Positions 27,074 to 36,139 of a stretch of DNA of 64,000 nt are shown here, one piece after another (within the stretch, counting starts at the first letter, position 1; each line of letters starts with the position of its first letter). The position numbers were made by a program, and so were the translations under genes. The stretch is from Erythrobacter fulvus (GTDB lineage Bacteria > Pseudomonadota > Alphaproteobacteria > Sphingomonadales > Sphingomonadaceae), in contig NZ_JAQQXQ010000003.1 of assembly GCF_028595285.1 (NCBI RefSeq), forward strand, positions 62,001 through 126,000, given 5' to 3'. A model generated the notes under the pieces. That model had not been told where the DNA came from. It did not search any database and worked only from the letters and a program-made list of their open reading frames with translations.

Positions 27074-28096
27074 ATGAGCGGGGGATCACGCAGACGACCG
27101 ACATCGTTCGATGTGGCGGAGCGGGCCGGCGTCAGCCAGCCTACCGTCAGCCGTGCGCTGTCGGGCAGTCCCGCGATTGCAGAGGCCACCCGCCGCAAGG
27201 TGATCGAGGCAGCGACCGAGCTCGGCTATTTCGTCGATGAACGCGCCGCACGGCTGCGGCGCGGCTCCACCGGAACGCTGGCGGTGGTGGTGATCTGCCG
27301 CCAGGGTGACAGCGCGTCGAGCATCAATCCCTTTGCCTATGCCCTGTTGGGGAGCGTGTGCGTCGCTGCATCGGAACGCGGGTTCGAAACACTGGTGTCG
27401 TTTCAGGCACAGGCCGATGATTTTTTTGGCCATTATCAAGAACAGGGCCGCGCCGATGGTCTGATCGTCATCGGCACCACCACCAACGGGCAGGCATGGG
27501 AGTATTTTCGCGGCCTCGAAAGCGATGGGCGACGCGTTGCATATTGGGGTTCGCCTTATGAAGATATCGAATGGGTGCGATCCGACAATCGCGCAGCCGG
27601 ACGCCTGGCGGTCGAACATTTGCTGGCCGCCGGATACCGGCGTCCGTGCTTCCTCGGTGCGCTGAATACGCCGCAGGTGCAATTCGCCGAGCGTTATGAA
27701 GGCTATGCCGAGGCCATGCGCGAAAAAGGGCTGGAGCCATGTCTCGCCCCGACCGTCAAGGCCGCAACCCGCGAGGAGGAAGGCCGCCGCGCCGCGCGCC
27801 GTCTGATCGAGCGGGGCGAGGATGTCGATGCCGTCTTTGCCGCCTGCGATGCGATGGCGCTGGGTGCGATCGAAGCCTTCGCCGCAGCCGATATCGCGGT
27901 GCCGGGCGAGGTCGGGGTGATGGGCTTCGATGATCTGGTGGCAGGCCGTTTCAGCCGCCCCCCGCTCACCACCATTGCGCCCGACCCGGCCGAGGCCGGT
28001 GCAGCACTGGTCGAGGCGGTGCTGGACGGCGAGGGCACAAAGGCGCGTCAGCGTGTGCCGGTGTCGCTGATCGTGCGCGGGAGCACGGCGAAGTAA
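27074..28096 (+). CDS. LacI-family transcriptional regulator
   Basis: A 340-residue repressor. The DNA-binding region has TSFDVAERAGVSQPTVSRALSG with the hinge helix following GY, then a periplasmic-binding-protein-like effector domain to the end (GFDDLVAGRFSRPPLTTI). The ATG at 27074 is preceded by AGAGGACAG. It is divergent from the sugar transporter and near zwf-edd-eda, so it probably controls glucose uptake and perhaps the Entner-Doudoroff genes. Its stop codon lies inside a perfect hairpin shared with ppc. Confidence 0.92.
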   Translation: MSGGSRRRPTSFDVAERAGVSQPTVSRALSGSPAIAEATRRKVIEAATELGYFVDERAARLRRGSTGTLAVVVICRQGDSASSINPFAYALLGSVCVAASERGFETLVSFQAQADDFFGHYQEQGRADGLIVIGTTTNGQAWEYFRGLESDGRRVAYWGSPYEDIEWVRSDNRAAGRLAVEHLLAAGYRRPCFLGALNTPQVQFAERYEGYAEAMREKGLEPCLAPTVKAATREEEGRRAARRLIERGEDVDAVFAACDAMALGAIEAFAAADIAVPGEVGVMGFDDLVAGRFSRPPLTTIAPDPAEAGAALVEAVLDGEGTKARQRVPVSLIVRGSTAK

Positions 28097-28120
28097 TCCT
28101 GCCCTAAGGGGCAGGATTAC
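28093..28120. terminator. Bidirectional hairpin between lacI-type gene and ppc
   Basis: GTAATCCTGCCC (28093-28104), the loop TAAG and GGGCAGGATTAC (28109-28120) form a perfect 12-bp stem. The stop of the LacI gene (28094-28096) is in one arm and the ppc stop (28117-28119) in the other. There is no T-tract, so efficiency is uncertain. Confidence 0.75.
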
Positions 28121-30879
28121 CCATGCGCGCCGAATTCGTTGGCAATCGCAGTTGAAATCCGCAGCGACAGATCATGCGCCCGTGCGATCGGCGTCATGAA
28201 GTCGCGCTCGATCGCGCCATAGCCTTCCTCGCCGCCGTCGGGGTAGTCGCTCGGTTCGTCGAGGGGGAAGTCGCGCGGGCCGGGAATGCGCACCGGGAAG
28301 GCGCGCCGCAGCTGGGCCAGCGCCTCGTCCACCCGCAGCGTCATCACCATCTCGATCACGTCGCCACGGCTGATGTCATTGGCGCGGCTGAACGCGGGGA
28401 CGGCCACCACCTTGAGGAACATGTGCTGCAGCAACGTCAGCCGCAGCGCCTGCAACACCCCGATCCGGCGACGCACATGTTCGCGGCGTTCGTCGCGGGC
28501 ATCGTCGGGCAATAGGTCGGTAAGCTTGTGAAACTTGAGCGCATCGATCCTCAGCCGCGAGGCCAGGCGGCGGAACACGCCGGTGCGATCATCCCCGACA
28601 AGATATTCTGCCAGCGCCGCGCAACTTCCCGCGAGATGATCTTCGGTCCCGCGATAGGTGCGGCTGGCCCAGTATGCCGAGTTGAACAGTTCGCCGAAGG
28701 CCGCGACTGTCTTGATGCTGGCCAGCGCGTTGGAAGCGCGCGCCAGCCGCAGGATCTGCCGCCCGCGCGGAGAATCCGATAGCAATGCGGCAATTTCTTC
28801 CCGGTTTCCTTCCGCAGCGCTGCCGATACCAGCGATGACATTGACCGGATAGCCCAGTTGCTGGAGGATTGCGTTGTGCGGGATCGCGCGGATCTGCCGC
28901 AGGCTCATCTCGCGATCGGCGTTGATGTCGCTCTGGCGGCGCGAAACGCGGCTGCCGGTGGTGTTGAGAAGGCCCAGCCCGAAAGCTGTTACTGCGCGCG
29001 AATAGGTGCGGCTGGCGAGGAAATCGCCCTGATATTCCTTGATCGCGCGATAGAAATCCAGGCTGATGTCGGTGCGATGATAGAACGGATCGGCGGGCGC
29101 GGCGAGATCGGTTTCGGCCGGGCGCAGTTCGGCAATGCGGGTGAGGGTCGCCAGCGCCAGTTCGGGTGTGGCGAAGAACAGATAGCCGTCGCCGCCCTGG
29201 AAGCTTACCTCGGGCTCCAGCCGGATGCCCGCCCGCGCGAAGCGCCTCCGGGCCCAGGGGGATAGCGGCCATTCGAGCCGGTCCGCAAAGCTTGCCGGAT
29301 GTGCGCCGCGGCCCATGCTTTCGCCGTGGGTGTTGAACACCAGCGCCGCGACATCACCGAGGCCGTTTGCGGCCATGGCTTCGGCAAGGCGGCCTTGCAG
29401 GCGCTCGATCGCAAGGCTTGCTGGGATCTGCCCGACAAATCGCCCGGCGTCCGAAAAGCCCGTCTGCACCGCCACCCGTCCGCGGATGCGGGCATAGTCG
29501 CGATAGGCCGGTTCGGCGAGCAGCGCGTCAAGGAAACGCCCGCCATGCTCCAGCGCGGTCTCGGTTTCGAACAGCGGCGAGACATCGACCTTGTCCGCCA
29601 CCCCGAACAGCTTGGCGAAATACAGTGCCGCCAGCACCGTGGCGGGCTGTTCGCATTCGGCCACCAGCATCCGGATCGGCGCGTCGGCATCGATGTGCTT
29701 GAGTATCTGCGCCATCGCGATGAACTGACGGATCGCGGTCGAGCTTTCTGTGGCGAGCGCGGCGAAATTGGTGCGCAGCGGGCGCGCTTCCTCGATCATC
29801 CGCCGCAAGGTGGCGAGCGCGCCCTTGCTGGCAAGGTCGATCACCTCGCCCTCGGGCAGGCGGCGGCGGATCGCGTTATGGAGCTGCTTGGCGTTAACGC
29901 GGAAATGGATCCAGCCCATGCCAAGACCGTCGGCGCGCATGGCGGCAGCGAGGGTCAGCAGCGCGACGGCGCGCGGGGCGTCGGCCCCGGCGGCTTCGGC
30001 TTCCAATACCGCGATCAGCGGCGTCAATGACAGCAGATTGTCAGCGCTATGGGCGGTCAGCCGGTTGGCGGCGGTCGACAGGGCGTCGGCGCCTGACAGG
30101 TCTGCTGCGAAGTCCTTTGCGCGGGCCTGCGCGAAAGCGGTGGCGGGACGCAACGTCGCTAGCAAGGCATGCGCGGGGTCGATTGCTTCGAGTTGCGCGG
30201 TGTAGCGGGCCAGCCGCTCGGCCTTTTCCGAAAGACGGAAGCCGATCGAGGTGTGCCAGCCGATGTCGGTGCGTCCGTCCATGTCATAGCCGACCCAGCT
30301 GGCGAAGCGGAACGGCAGCGGGCGCAGGGATTGCCAGTTATCGGGCCAGCGGGTGCGTGCGTCGTCCAGCAGCCGCGCCACGATTACGTCGCGGGCGTCC
30401 TGCGCCCGGGCCATGGCTGCCATCGCCTCACCATGTTCGAAGGCGAGCGTGACGGCAGGGCGCGCGGCAGGTGCCGCGCACACCGTCTCGTCGATGGCTT
30501 CATCGGCAGAGGCCGCCGCTGCCACCGCCGCCGCCTGTGCGGGTGCGAGCAGGAAAGTCGGGTGGGCGGTGAACACGGCGTGGAGCTGGGGCCGTTCCCA
30601 GCGCGCGCGGAAGGTTTCGAATTCCTCGTCCGCATCGGCCAGCGGCGCCGCACCCGCAGGCGGCGCGAGCAAATTGCGCAGCTTGCCCGCGCGCGCCTTC
30701 AGCCCTTCACATTCAAGTCCTGCGACAAGACCGGCCACGTCGTCGAGACTGATCTGGCCGCCTTCAAGCGCGCGCGACAGGTCCAGCGAGAGCTGGAATA
30801 CCGGATTGAACAGCGGGGTTTCCCGAGTGCGCTGGTGCAGTTCGCCGAGGCGCGCTTCGAGATCGGCAATGGTTCTCAT
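28117..30879 (-). CDS. ppc: Phosphoenolpyruvate carboxylase, divergent active site
   Basis: A 920-residue protein related over its length to PEP carboxylase, the anaplerotic enzyme making oxaloacetate. The N-terminal catalytic-His region is recognisable as VFTAHPT. Other hallmark segments are altered: SWVGYDMDGRTD in place of the SWxGGDRDGNP type; QTGFSDAGRFVG in place of GYSDSNKDGG; and THGESMGRGAHP in place of HGRGGTxGRGG, losing the first Arg-Gly-Gly. The GMxxNTG C terminus is also missing. Whether it is active is therefore open. It overlaps glk by 4 nt and is co-transcribed with it. Confidence 0.78.
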   Translation of the reverse strand: MRTIADLEARLGELHQRTRETPLFNPVFQLSLDLSRALEGGQISLDDVAGLVAGLECEGLKARAGKLRNLLAPPAGAAPLADADEEFETFRARWERPQLHAVFTAHPTFLLAPAQAAAVAAAASADEAIDETVCAAPAARPAVTLAFEHGEAMAAMARAQDARDVIVARLLDDARTRWPDNWQSLRPLPFRFASWVGYDMDGRTDIGWHTSIGFRLSEKAERLARYTAQLEAIDPAHALLATLRPATAFAQARAKDFAADLSGADALSTAANRLTAHSADNLLSLTPLIAVLEAEAAGADAPRAVALLTLAAAMRADGLGMGWIHFRVNAKQLHNAIRRRLPEGEVIDLASKGALATLRRMIEEARPLRTNFAALATESSTAIRQFIAMAQILKHIDADAPIRMLVAECEQPATVLAALYFAKLFGVADKVDVSPLFETETALEHGGRFLDALLAEPAYRDYARIRGRVAVQTGFSDAGRFVGQIPASLAIERLQGRLAEAMAANGLGDVAALVFNTHGESMGRGAHPASFADRLEWPLSPWARRRFARAGIRLEPEVSFQGGDGYLFFATPELALATLTRIAELRPAETDLAAPADPFYHRTDISLDFYRAIKEYQGDFLASRTYSRAVTAFGLGLLNTTGSRVSRRQSDINADREMSLRQIRAIPHNAILQQLGYPVNVIAGIGSAAEGNREEIAALLSDSPRGRQILRLARASNALASIKTVAAFGELFNSAYWASRTYRGTEDHLAGSCAALAEYLVGDDRTGVFRRLASRLRIDALKFHKLTDLLPDDARDERREHVRRRIGVLQALRLTLLQHMFLKVVAVPAFSRANDISRGDVIEMVMTLRVDEALAQLRRAFPVRIPGPRDFPLDEPSDYPDGGEEGYGAIERDFMTPIARAHDLSLRISTAIANEFGAHG

Positions 30880-31871
30880 GCCGCCTCGCCATGTTCCGCC
30901 ACGAAGGCTGCCGCTGCACCGAACAGGCCGGGTTGCGGATGAACGATCAGCTTGACCGGGATGCCCGCCATTAGGTTTTCGAACCGGCCCTTGGCGCGGA
31001 ACCTTTCGGCAAAGCCCGATGCCAGCAGCGTGTCGCGGATGCGGTAGCCTAGCCCGCCGGCGATCACCACGCCGGCAAAGCCGCCCTGCGCCAGCGCGAC
31101 ATCGCCCGCGACCGATCCCAGCGACAGGCAGAAGCGGTCTACCGCGGCGGCGGCTAGGCTGTCTTGCCCGCTGGTGCCGAGGTTCCAGATCTCGATCGCG
31201 TCGCGTTCGGGCACGGTGCGCTGTTCGAGCGCGGCGAGTGCCTGATAGATGTCGACAATGCCGGGGCCGGCGACCACCCGTTCCACCGAAACGCGGTTAT
31301 GACGCCGGCGCAGGCGGGCAAGGATCGCGTCCTCGATGGAATCGAGCGGAGCGAAGTCGATATGCCCACCCTCGGTCGCCTGCACGCGGTATTGCCTGCC
31401 CGAACGCCACAGATGCGCAACGCCAAGGCCCGTGCCGGGGCCGAGCACGCTGATCGTGCCTTCGCTTCCCAGCGGCTTTTCTGGGCCGGCAAGATGCAGG
31501 AACTGGCTGTCGTCCGCGCGCGCCACAGCATGGGCGACGGCGGCGAAATCATTGACCAGCGTGAAGCGTTCGACGCCCAGCTTTTCATTGATGAGCGCGG
31601 GGCGGATGATCCACGGATTGTTGGTGAAGCGGATGACCGGATTGGGATTGCCGGGACTGCCGACCGGGCCGGCAATCGCCATGCTGACAGCCGCGGGAAG
31701 GGTGCCGCCCTTGCGCGTCCGGAAGGCTTCCCACGCGGTCTGGAAGCTGGCGTGATCGGCGGTGTGCAGGGTTTCCGGTTCATCGAGGCTGATCGCCCCG
31801 TCCGCACCGATGCTCGCGATGGCGAAGCGGGCATGGGTGCCGCCGATATCGACCACCACCAGTTCGCGCAT
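30876..31871 (-). CDS. glk: Glucokinase
   Basis: A 331-residue ATP-dependent glucokinase of the proteobacterial Glk family. VVDIGGTHARFAIA is the phosphate-1 motif, LNPWII-type and NDFAAVAHA segments hold the substrate Asp, and VLGPGTGLG and EGGHIDFAP are family landmarks. It phosphorylates glucose to feed zwf. The ATG has an AGGGAGAGG site. It is the first gene of the glk-ppc operon and carries the shared 15-mer 68 nt upstream. Confidence 0.94.
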   Translation of the reverse strand: MRELVVVDIGGTHARFAIASIGADGAISLDEPETLHTADHASFQTAWEAFRTRKGGTLPAAVSMAIAGPVGSPGNPNPVIRFTNNPWIIRPALINEKLGVERFTLVNDFAAVAHAVARADDSQFLHLAGPEKPLGSEGTISVLGPGTGLGVAHLWRSGRQYRVQATEGGHIDFAPLDSIEDAILARLRRRHNRVSVERVVAGPGIVDIYQALAALEQRTVPERDAIEIWNLGTSGQDSLAAAAVDRFCLSLGSVAGDVALAQGGFAGVVIAGGLGYRIRDTLLASGFAERFRAKGRFENLMAGIPVKLIVHPQPGLFGAAAAFVAEHGEAA

Positions 31872-31939
31872 GTTCCTCTCCCTGTCGGCTCGTGTCAGCG
31901 GGGAGGGTGTAGCAGGCGGCGCGCAGGATTCCCACGCGC

Positions 31940-31954
31940 CGCATACTTATTCAG
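31940..31954 (-). promoter_or_regulatory. 15-bp element shared by the zwf and glk upstream regions (copy 2)
   Basis: This is an identical copy of CGCATACTTATTCAG, 68 nt before the glk start, just after the stop codon of the S46 peptidase. See the copy at 25622-25636. Confidence 0.6.
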
Positions 31955-31957
31955 ATT

Positions 31958-34105
31958 TTACTTGGTCGTGACGCCCATTTCATCGAGCAGCCGGGTCGCG
32001 CCGTCGACCTTTTCCATGGTCCACAGCATGAAGCGGCTGTCGACGTGGATGGTACGGTTGATCTTGGGATCATACATCCAGTCGCTGACCACCCCTTCGA
32101 TCGTGCCGTCGAACGCCAGCCCGACAAACTCGCCGCGCGCATTCAGGGTCGAGGAGCCCGAATTGCCGTTGGTGATGTCGACGGTGGACAGGAAATCGAC
32201 CGGCAGCGTGCCCAGTTCGGGCGCGGCATACTGGCCGTAATCCTTCGCCTTGATCAGTTCGATCATCTTGTCGGGCGCATCGAATTCGCCGCGACCAGTG
32301 TGCTTGGCGACGATCCCTTCGGCGGTGGTGAAGGGCGTCCAGATCTGCCCATCGACCGCCTTGCCGGTCACCTTGCCATAGGTGAAGCGCAGCGAGCCGT
32401 TGGCATCCGGGTACATCGTCTTGCCGAGCGATGCGGCATAGGCGAGGCGCGCTTCCATCACCTTGGAACGCGCCTTCTGGAGATCGCCCGAGCGGGCCTT
32501 TTCCTCGGCTTCGTTGGCCATTCCCTCGTCATACATGGCCACTGCCAGCTGGATGAAGGGATCGTCCGACGCCTTGAAGTCGGCCGGGGTCTTGTCCAGC
32601 CATGCCAGCCGCGTGGCCGTGTCGCCGAGCTGTGTCGCGTCATAGAGCGAGGCGATGTCGCGGCCTTCCATATAGGCATCGAAGCTCTGGTTGCGGTCTT
32701 CGGGGGCAAGCTGGCGGTATTCCTCCAGTGCGTCGGCCCAGATCGCCTGCTCGATCTCGGCGACATAGCGCCGCTCGATCCGCTGGAGCGACTGGACCAA
32801 GAAGGCCTTGTCGCGCGCCTGATAGCCCGGTTCGCGGTCCTTTTCCGGCTTGGCCTGCTCATTGGCCCAGCGATAGAGGCGCACGGCAGCGCCCAGCAGC
32901 TGGCTGCGGCCAAGCATGCCGCGTCGCGCATCGGCCAGCGCTTCGGCGTTGTTCGCGGCGATCATCCGGTCGAGTTCGGCCAGCGCGGCTCCGTACTTCG
33001 CCTCGCGCGCCGGATCGGCAGCGACCCACGCCCGGAACGCCTCTTCTTCGGCCTGCTTCTTCTCGATCAGCGAGATGGCATCGGCCCCGGCCAGCTGGCC
33101 AGCGATCTTCTTCTCGTAGTTTTCGACGCCCTGAAGCGTCGCGGCATAGGCGATCTTGGTGGCCGCATTGCCTTCGGTCAGCGCGTCGATCAGGTCGCCA
33201 TATTCGGCCAGCATGCGCTGCTGATAGGGGTACAGCTCCTCGTAATAAAAGCGCGCTTCCTCGGCGGTGCGCAGGCGCTCGGTGGTTCCGGGGAAGCCCG
33301 CCACCATGATGAAATCGCCTTCCTTCACGCCCTGCTTGGCGATGGGGAGCCAGGCCTTGGGCTTGAACGGCACGTTCTCCTCAGCGTAGTCGGCCGAAGA
33401 CCCGTCCGGGGCGACGTAGGCACGGTAGAACGAGAAATCGCCAGTGTGGCGCGGCCACATCCAGTTATCCTTCTCACCGCCGAAATTGCCGACGCCCGCA
33501 GCCGGAGCGTAGACGAGACGCACGTCCTTGATCTCGAGCTGCTGCTGGAGCCAGTATTGCTGCCCGCCGAAATAGGCGCGCACGTCGCAGCGACGGTTGG
33601 CCTGCTTCTCGCACGCCTCGATCAGCGCGGTGCGGTTGGCCTGCAGGCGGTCGTAACGCGCGCGACCTTCGAGCTTGTCCGCACCTTTGAGCATCGCGGC
33701 GGTCACGTCGCGCAGATCCTCGATCACATAGACGCGGCTGCCGGGCGAGGCGGGCAGTTCGTCACCCAGCGTCTTCGCGAGGAAGCCGTTGGTGAGGTAG
33801 TCGTTCTCGGGCGAGGAATTGTACTGGAGCGAACCGGCCACGCAGTGGTGATTGGTGGCGACAAGGCCTTCCGGAGAGAGGAACGCTGCCGAACAGCCGC
33901 CCAGCGATGCGATCGCCGTCAGCGGGGGGCGCTGGAGATCGCCCAGCGTGGTCGGATCGAGTTCGAGGCCGGCGGCCTTCATTTCGTCGGCAATCGCTCC
34001 GGTCTGGCTCGGCAGCCACATGCCTTCATCGGCAAGAGCGGCAACAGGCACGCAGACGGTCAGGACACTGGCCCCGGCAAGCAGGAATTTCTTCATGGGA
34101 AGCAT
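31958..34105 (-). CDS. S46-family dipeptidyl peptidase (DPP7-like)
   Basis: A 715-residue secreted serine peptidase. A signal peptide ends near ALADEG. The S46 landmarks are the TNHHC segment with the catalytic His (86-87), DNWMWPRHTGDFSFYRAY with the catalytic Asp region, and NGNSGS with Ser649. The residue 18 positions after the Ser is Gly (FDG). DPP11 enzymes, specific for Asp/Glu, carry Arg there, so a DPP7-like preference for bulky residues is inferred. It would release dipeptides from oligopeptides in the periplasm. A second in-frame ATG (34096) is possible; GAGG lies 3 nt before the first and about 11 nt before the second. Confidence 0.92.
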   Translation of the reverse strand: MLPMKKFLLAGASVLTVCVPVAALADEGMWLPSQTGAIADEMKAAGLELDPTTLGDLQRPPLTAIASLGGCSAAFLSPEGLVATNHHCVAGSLQYNSSPENDYLTNGFLAKTLGDELPASPGSRVYVIEDLRDVTAAMLKGADKLEGRARYDRLQANRTALIEACEKQANRRCDVRAYFGGQQYWLQQQLEIKDVRLVYAPAAGVGNFGGEKDNWMWPRHTGDFSFYRAYVAPDGSSADYAEENVPFKPKAWLPIAKQGVKEGDFIMVAGFPGTTERLRTAEEARFYYEELYPYQQRMLAEYGDLIDALTEGNAATKIAYAATLQGVENYEKKIAGQLAGADAISLIEKKQAEEEAFRAWVAADPAREAKYGAALAELDRMIAANNAEALADARRGMLGRSQLLGAAVRLYRWANEQAKPEKDREPGYQARDKAFLVQSLQRIERRYVAEIEQAIWADALEEYRQLAPEDRNQSFDAYMEGRDIASLYDATQLGDTATRLAWLDKTPADFKASDDPFIQLAVAMYDEGMANEAEEKARSGDLQKARSKVMEARLAYAASLGKTMYPDANGSLRFTYGKVTGKAVDGQIWTPFTTAEGIVAKHTGRGEFDAPDKMIELIKAKDYGQYAAPELGTLPVDFLSTVDITNGNSGSSTLNARGEFVGLAFDGTIEGVVSDWMYDPKINRTIHVDSRFMLWTMEKVDGATRLLDEMGVTTK

Positions 34106-34188
34106 AACCTCGTGATTGCGGCAGGCCGCGTCCCCCCGTGCGCGGCGCTCTACCGAATTGACGCCCGGTCAAGGGCATGGCGCACCTG

Positions 34189-34839
34189 TTAGGATACAAG
34201 TGCCGATCTGGAAATGGGAGAATCCGCGCTATCGACGAATGGCTTCTGCACAGGGTTGAGCACCATCAGCAGGCGCGCCGCGCCGGTTCCGGCAATCGGC
34301 GGGGAGCGGTGGATCGCGGGGCGATCGGTGGCCAGCTTCCCCTTGAACAGGCCGACGTCGAAGGGGTTCAGGCGGTTGATGCGCCGGGGCTGTTCGCCCG
34401 CCGCCACCAGTGCGGCATCAGAATCGTCGAGCCAGTCGGTACCTTGGCCGACATAGGTCGTAATCAGCCGGGCGGTGACATAGTCGGCGTGGAATTTGCG
34501 GCAGGAATCGGTGCGCACCACTTCCAGCCGCAATTCGAACCGGGCAAGGTCTAGCGCCTTGCAGAACAGCCCGGCAAGCAGCGCGGCATCGCGTGCCAGC
34601 ACCGGATGGAGTGCCGCGCCGCCAAAGCCATTCTCGGCAAGGCCTTGCTGGAGAGCATCGGGCAAATCCGCAAGCCCGCTCTCGAAGCGCAGGTCGCGCG
34701 CCATATCGGTCATCAGGGGATCGAAGTCGGCAAAGGGCGCGCGCTGCCAGATCGCAAGGTTGCAGTCCTCCGACGCGATGGCTTCCAATACGGACGGGTG
34801 ATTGGCCGAATGGGCCAGACGGGCAAGCAGGGCGGTCAT
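34189..34839 (-). CDS. DUF1826-family protein, probably zinc-responsive
   Basis: A 216-residue protein of the DUF1826 family. The conserved centre CRKFHADYVTARLITTYVG, the WL acidic patch and the C-terminal HRSPP with TGAARLL are present. The function is unknown; relatives are often found with Zur-controlled genes. A 12-bp inverted repeat resembling a Zur box (34868-34879) lies 28 nt upstream of the ATG. The motif histidines and the jelly-roll-like pattern could bind a metal, but this is inference. The S46 peptidase follows 83 nt downstream on the same strand. Confidence 0.82.
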   Translation of the reverse strand: MTALLARLAHSANHPSVLEAIASEDCNLAIWQRAPFADFDPLMTDMARDLRFESGLADLPDALQQGLAENGFGGAALHPVLARDAALLAGLFCKALDLARFELRLEVVRTDSCRKFHADYVTARLITTYVGQGTDWLDDSDAALVAAGEQPRRINRLNPFDVGLFKGKLATDRPAIHRSPPIAGTGAARLLMVLNPVQKPFVDSADSPISRSALVS

Positions 34840-34867
34840 GGATGAAAGCGACCTTTCAGTAAAAGAG

Positions 34868-34879
34868 ATGTTGTAACAT
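34868..34879. promoter_or_regulatory. Zur-box-like inverted repeat
   Basis: ATGTTGTAACAT has perfect 5-bp arms around GT and sits in an AT-rich patch. It resembles the ATGTTATAACAT core of proteobacterial Zur sites and lies just upstream of a DUF1826 gene, a family linked to zinc starvation. Confidence 0.55.
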
Positions 34880-34936
34880 ATATAGTTGGGGAGGGCGCAG
34901 CTGGCAAGGCGGCCGCGCCGGTGTGCAAAAGGTCAC

Positions 34937-34957
34937 TTGCGAACGATTATCAATTCC
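34937..34957. promoter_or_regulatory. Fur-box-like sequence upstream of lipoprotein gene
   Basis: In reverse complement the site contains TGATAAT, a perfect Fur half-site, followed by a weaker second half (GTTCGCA). The forward reading TTGCGAACGATTATCAATT resembles Fur sites of sphingomonads and Caulobacter. It lies 53 nt upstream of the ATG at 35010. Confidence 0.42.
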
Positions 34958-35009
34958 GCCATGACGCGGGTCCCTAGTCATCGACTCAACCCAAAGGACG
35001 AACCGCCCC

Positions 35010-35885
35010 ATGAACAGCAAGCTCAAGCTCTGGACCCAGCTCGGCCTTGGTACCGCGCTTGCGGGCGGGATGCTGGCCGCGTGCGGCGGTGAAGCTGGCG
35101 GCGAGGCCGGCGGTGAAGGAGGCGAAAGCGCTGCGGTTGCGCCTGACACGGCGGCGACACCGGGCGGCGAAGGCGAGGGCGGTTCTGGCGCCGGCGAAGG
35201 TGGCGGCGGCGAAGCAGCCGGCGGCGAGGGCGAAGGCGGCGTTGCGGTAAGCCGCGCCGATAGCGACCCGGTTGCCTACGGGATTGCGCTGGCCGTGACG
35301 GAGGCCCACGTCGTTGCCGCGCGCGATGCTTTCGTCGCGGGCAAGAAAGATGCCGCGGCCGAAATGTTTGCTCATCCCGCCTCCGAAGTGCTGGTCGAAA
35401 TGGACCCGGTATTTGCGAAGCTCGGGGTCAAGGATTTCAAACCGCTGCTGACCGATGCCTCGGTCGCGGTAATCGACGGCAAGGATGCAGCCGAGGTGGG
35501 CAAGCGCTATGACGCGATCATCGCCGCGCTGCGCGCTGCGGCGAAGAAGGCGCCCGCGGGCTCGGCAGATGAAGCCACCATTGCCGCCGGCATCATCGCC
35601 GACCAGATCGAACGCGCCAGCGCGATGTACCGCATCGCGGGGAAAGACGATCGTTACGAGCCCTATCTCGACGGCTACGGCTTCTACAAGGTGGCCGAGC
35701 GCACGTTTGAACGCGAAGGTGCGGCGATCAAGTCCGCCAACCCGGATGCCCACGCCCGCATCGGCGAGGCGCTGGCGTTGCTGGGCAAGGCCTATCCCGC
35801 CGCCGCCCGGCCCGGAAAGCTGGAAGTCGCCCAAGGCGCGTTGTCGGCTGCGTCCTCGAAGGTGATGCTGGCCGCAGGCAGTTGA
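35010..35885 (+). CDS. Predicted lipoprotein with Gly/Glu-rich linker and helical domain
   Basis: A 291-residue protein with a lipoprotein signal (lipobox LAAC, Cys25). A low-complexity linker rich in Gly, Glu and Ala runs to about residue 80. The rest is a helical domain (about 85-290) with a repeated-helix pattern, including AHPASEVLVEMDPVF and ADQIERASAMYRIAG. No catalytic motif or named family was recognised. Helical lipoproteins of this sort include imelysin-type iron-regulated proteins, but the GxHxxE motif is absent. A Fur-like site in the upstream gap hints at iron control. Confidence 0.75.
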   Translation: MNSKLKLWTQLGLGTALAGGMLAACGGEAGGEAGGEGGESAAVAPDTAATPGGEGEGGSGAGEGGGGEAAGGEGEGGVAVSRADSDPVAYGIALAVTEAHVVAARDAFVAGKKDAAAEMFAHPASEVLVEMDPVFAKLGVKDFKPLLTDASVAVIDGKDAAEVGKRYDAIIAALRAAAKKAPAGSADEATIAAGIIADQIERASAMYRIAGKDDRYEPYLDGYGFYKVAERTFEREGAAIKSANPDAHARIGEALALLGKAYPAAARPGKLEVAQGALSAASSKVMLAAGS

Positions 35886-35925
35886 GGCCCCTCGTGGCGG
35901 CTGCGGGCAATCGCCCCGCGCCGGT

Positions 35926-35939
35926 CATTTGTGCAAATG
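35926..35939. promoter_or_regulatory. Inverted repeat CATTTGTGCAAATG upstream of tpsB
   Basis: Perfect 6-bp arms surround TG, in the 254-bp gap before the secretion genes. It could be an operator for the TpsB operon. A GC-rich weak hairpin at 35903-35919 may end the lipoprotein transcript. Nothing else was recognised in this gap. Confidence 0.35.
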
Positions 35940-36139
35940 CGACAAAGTGCCGATTGCCGGCCTCCTCACGGGCTTGTCCGCTTGTTTTTGTGGCGTGTCG
36001 CTGTAGGGTCGCGCACGATGTCCGCTCGGCAAGCGGGAGCAGGTCGGGATGACCCGCCTTGCCCGTGCGCAGACCGGGCATTGCGGCGCGGACGGGGCGC
36101 GCTGCTGTGCCGCAAGGCTAGCATTCCGAGGGGGAAAAT

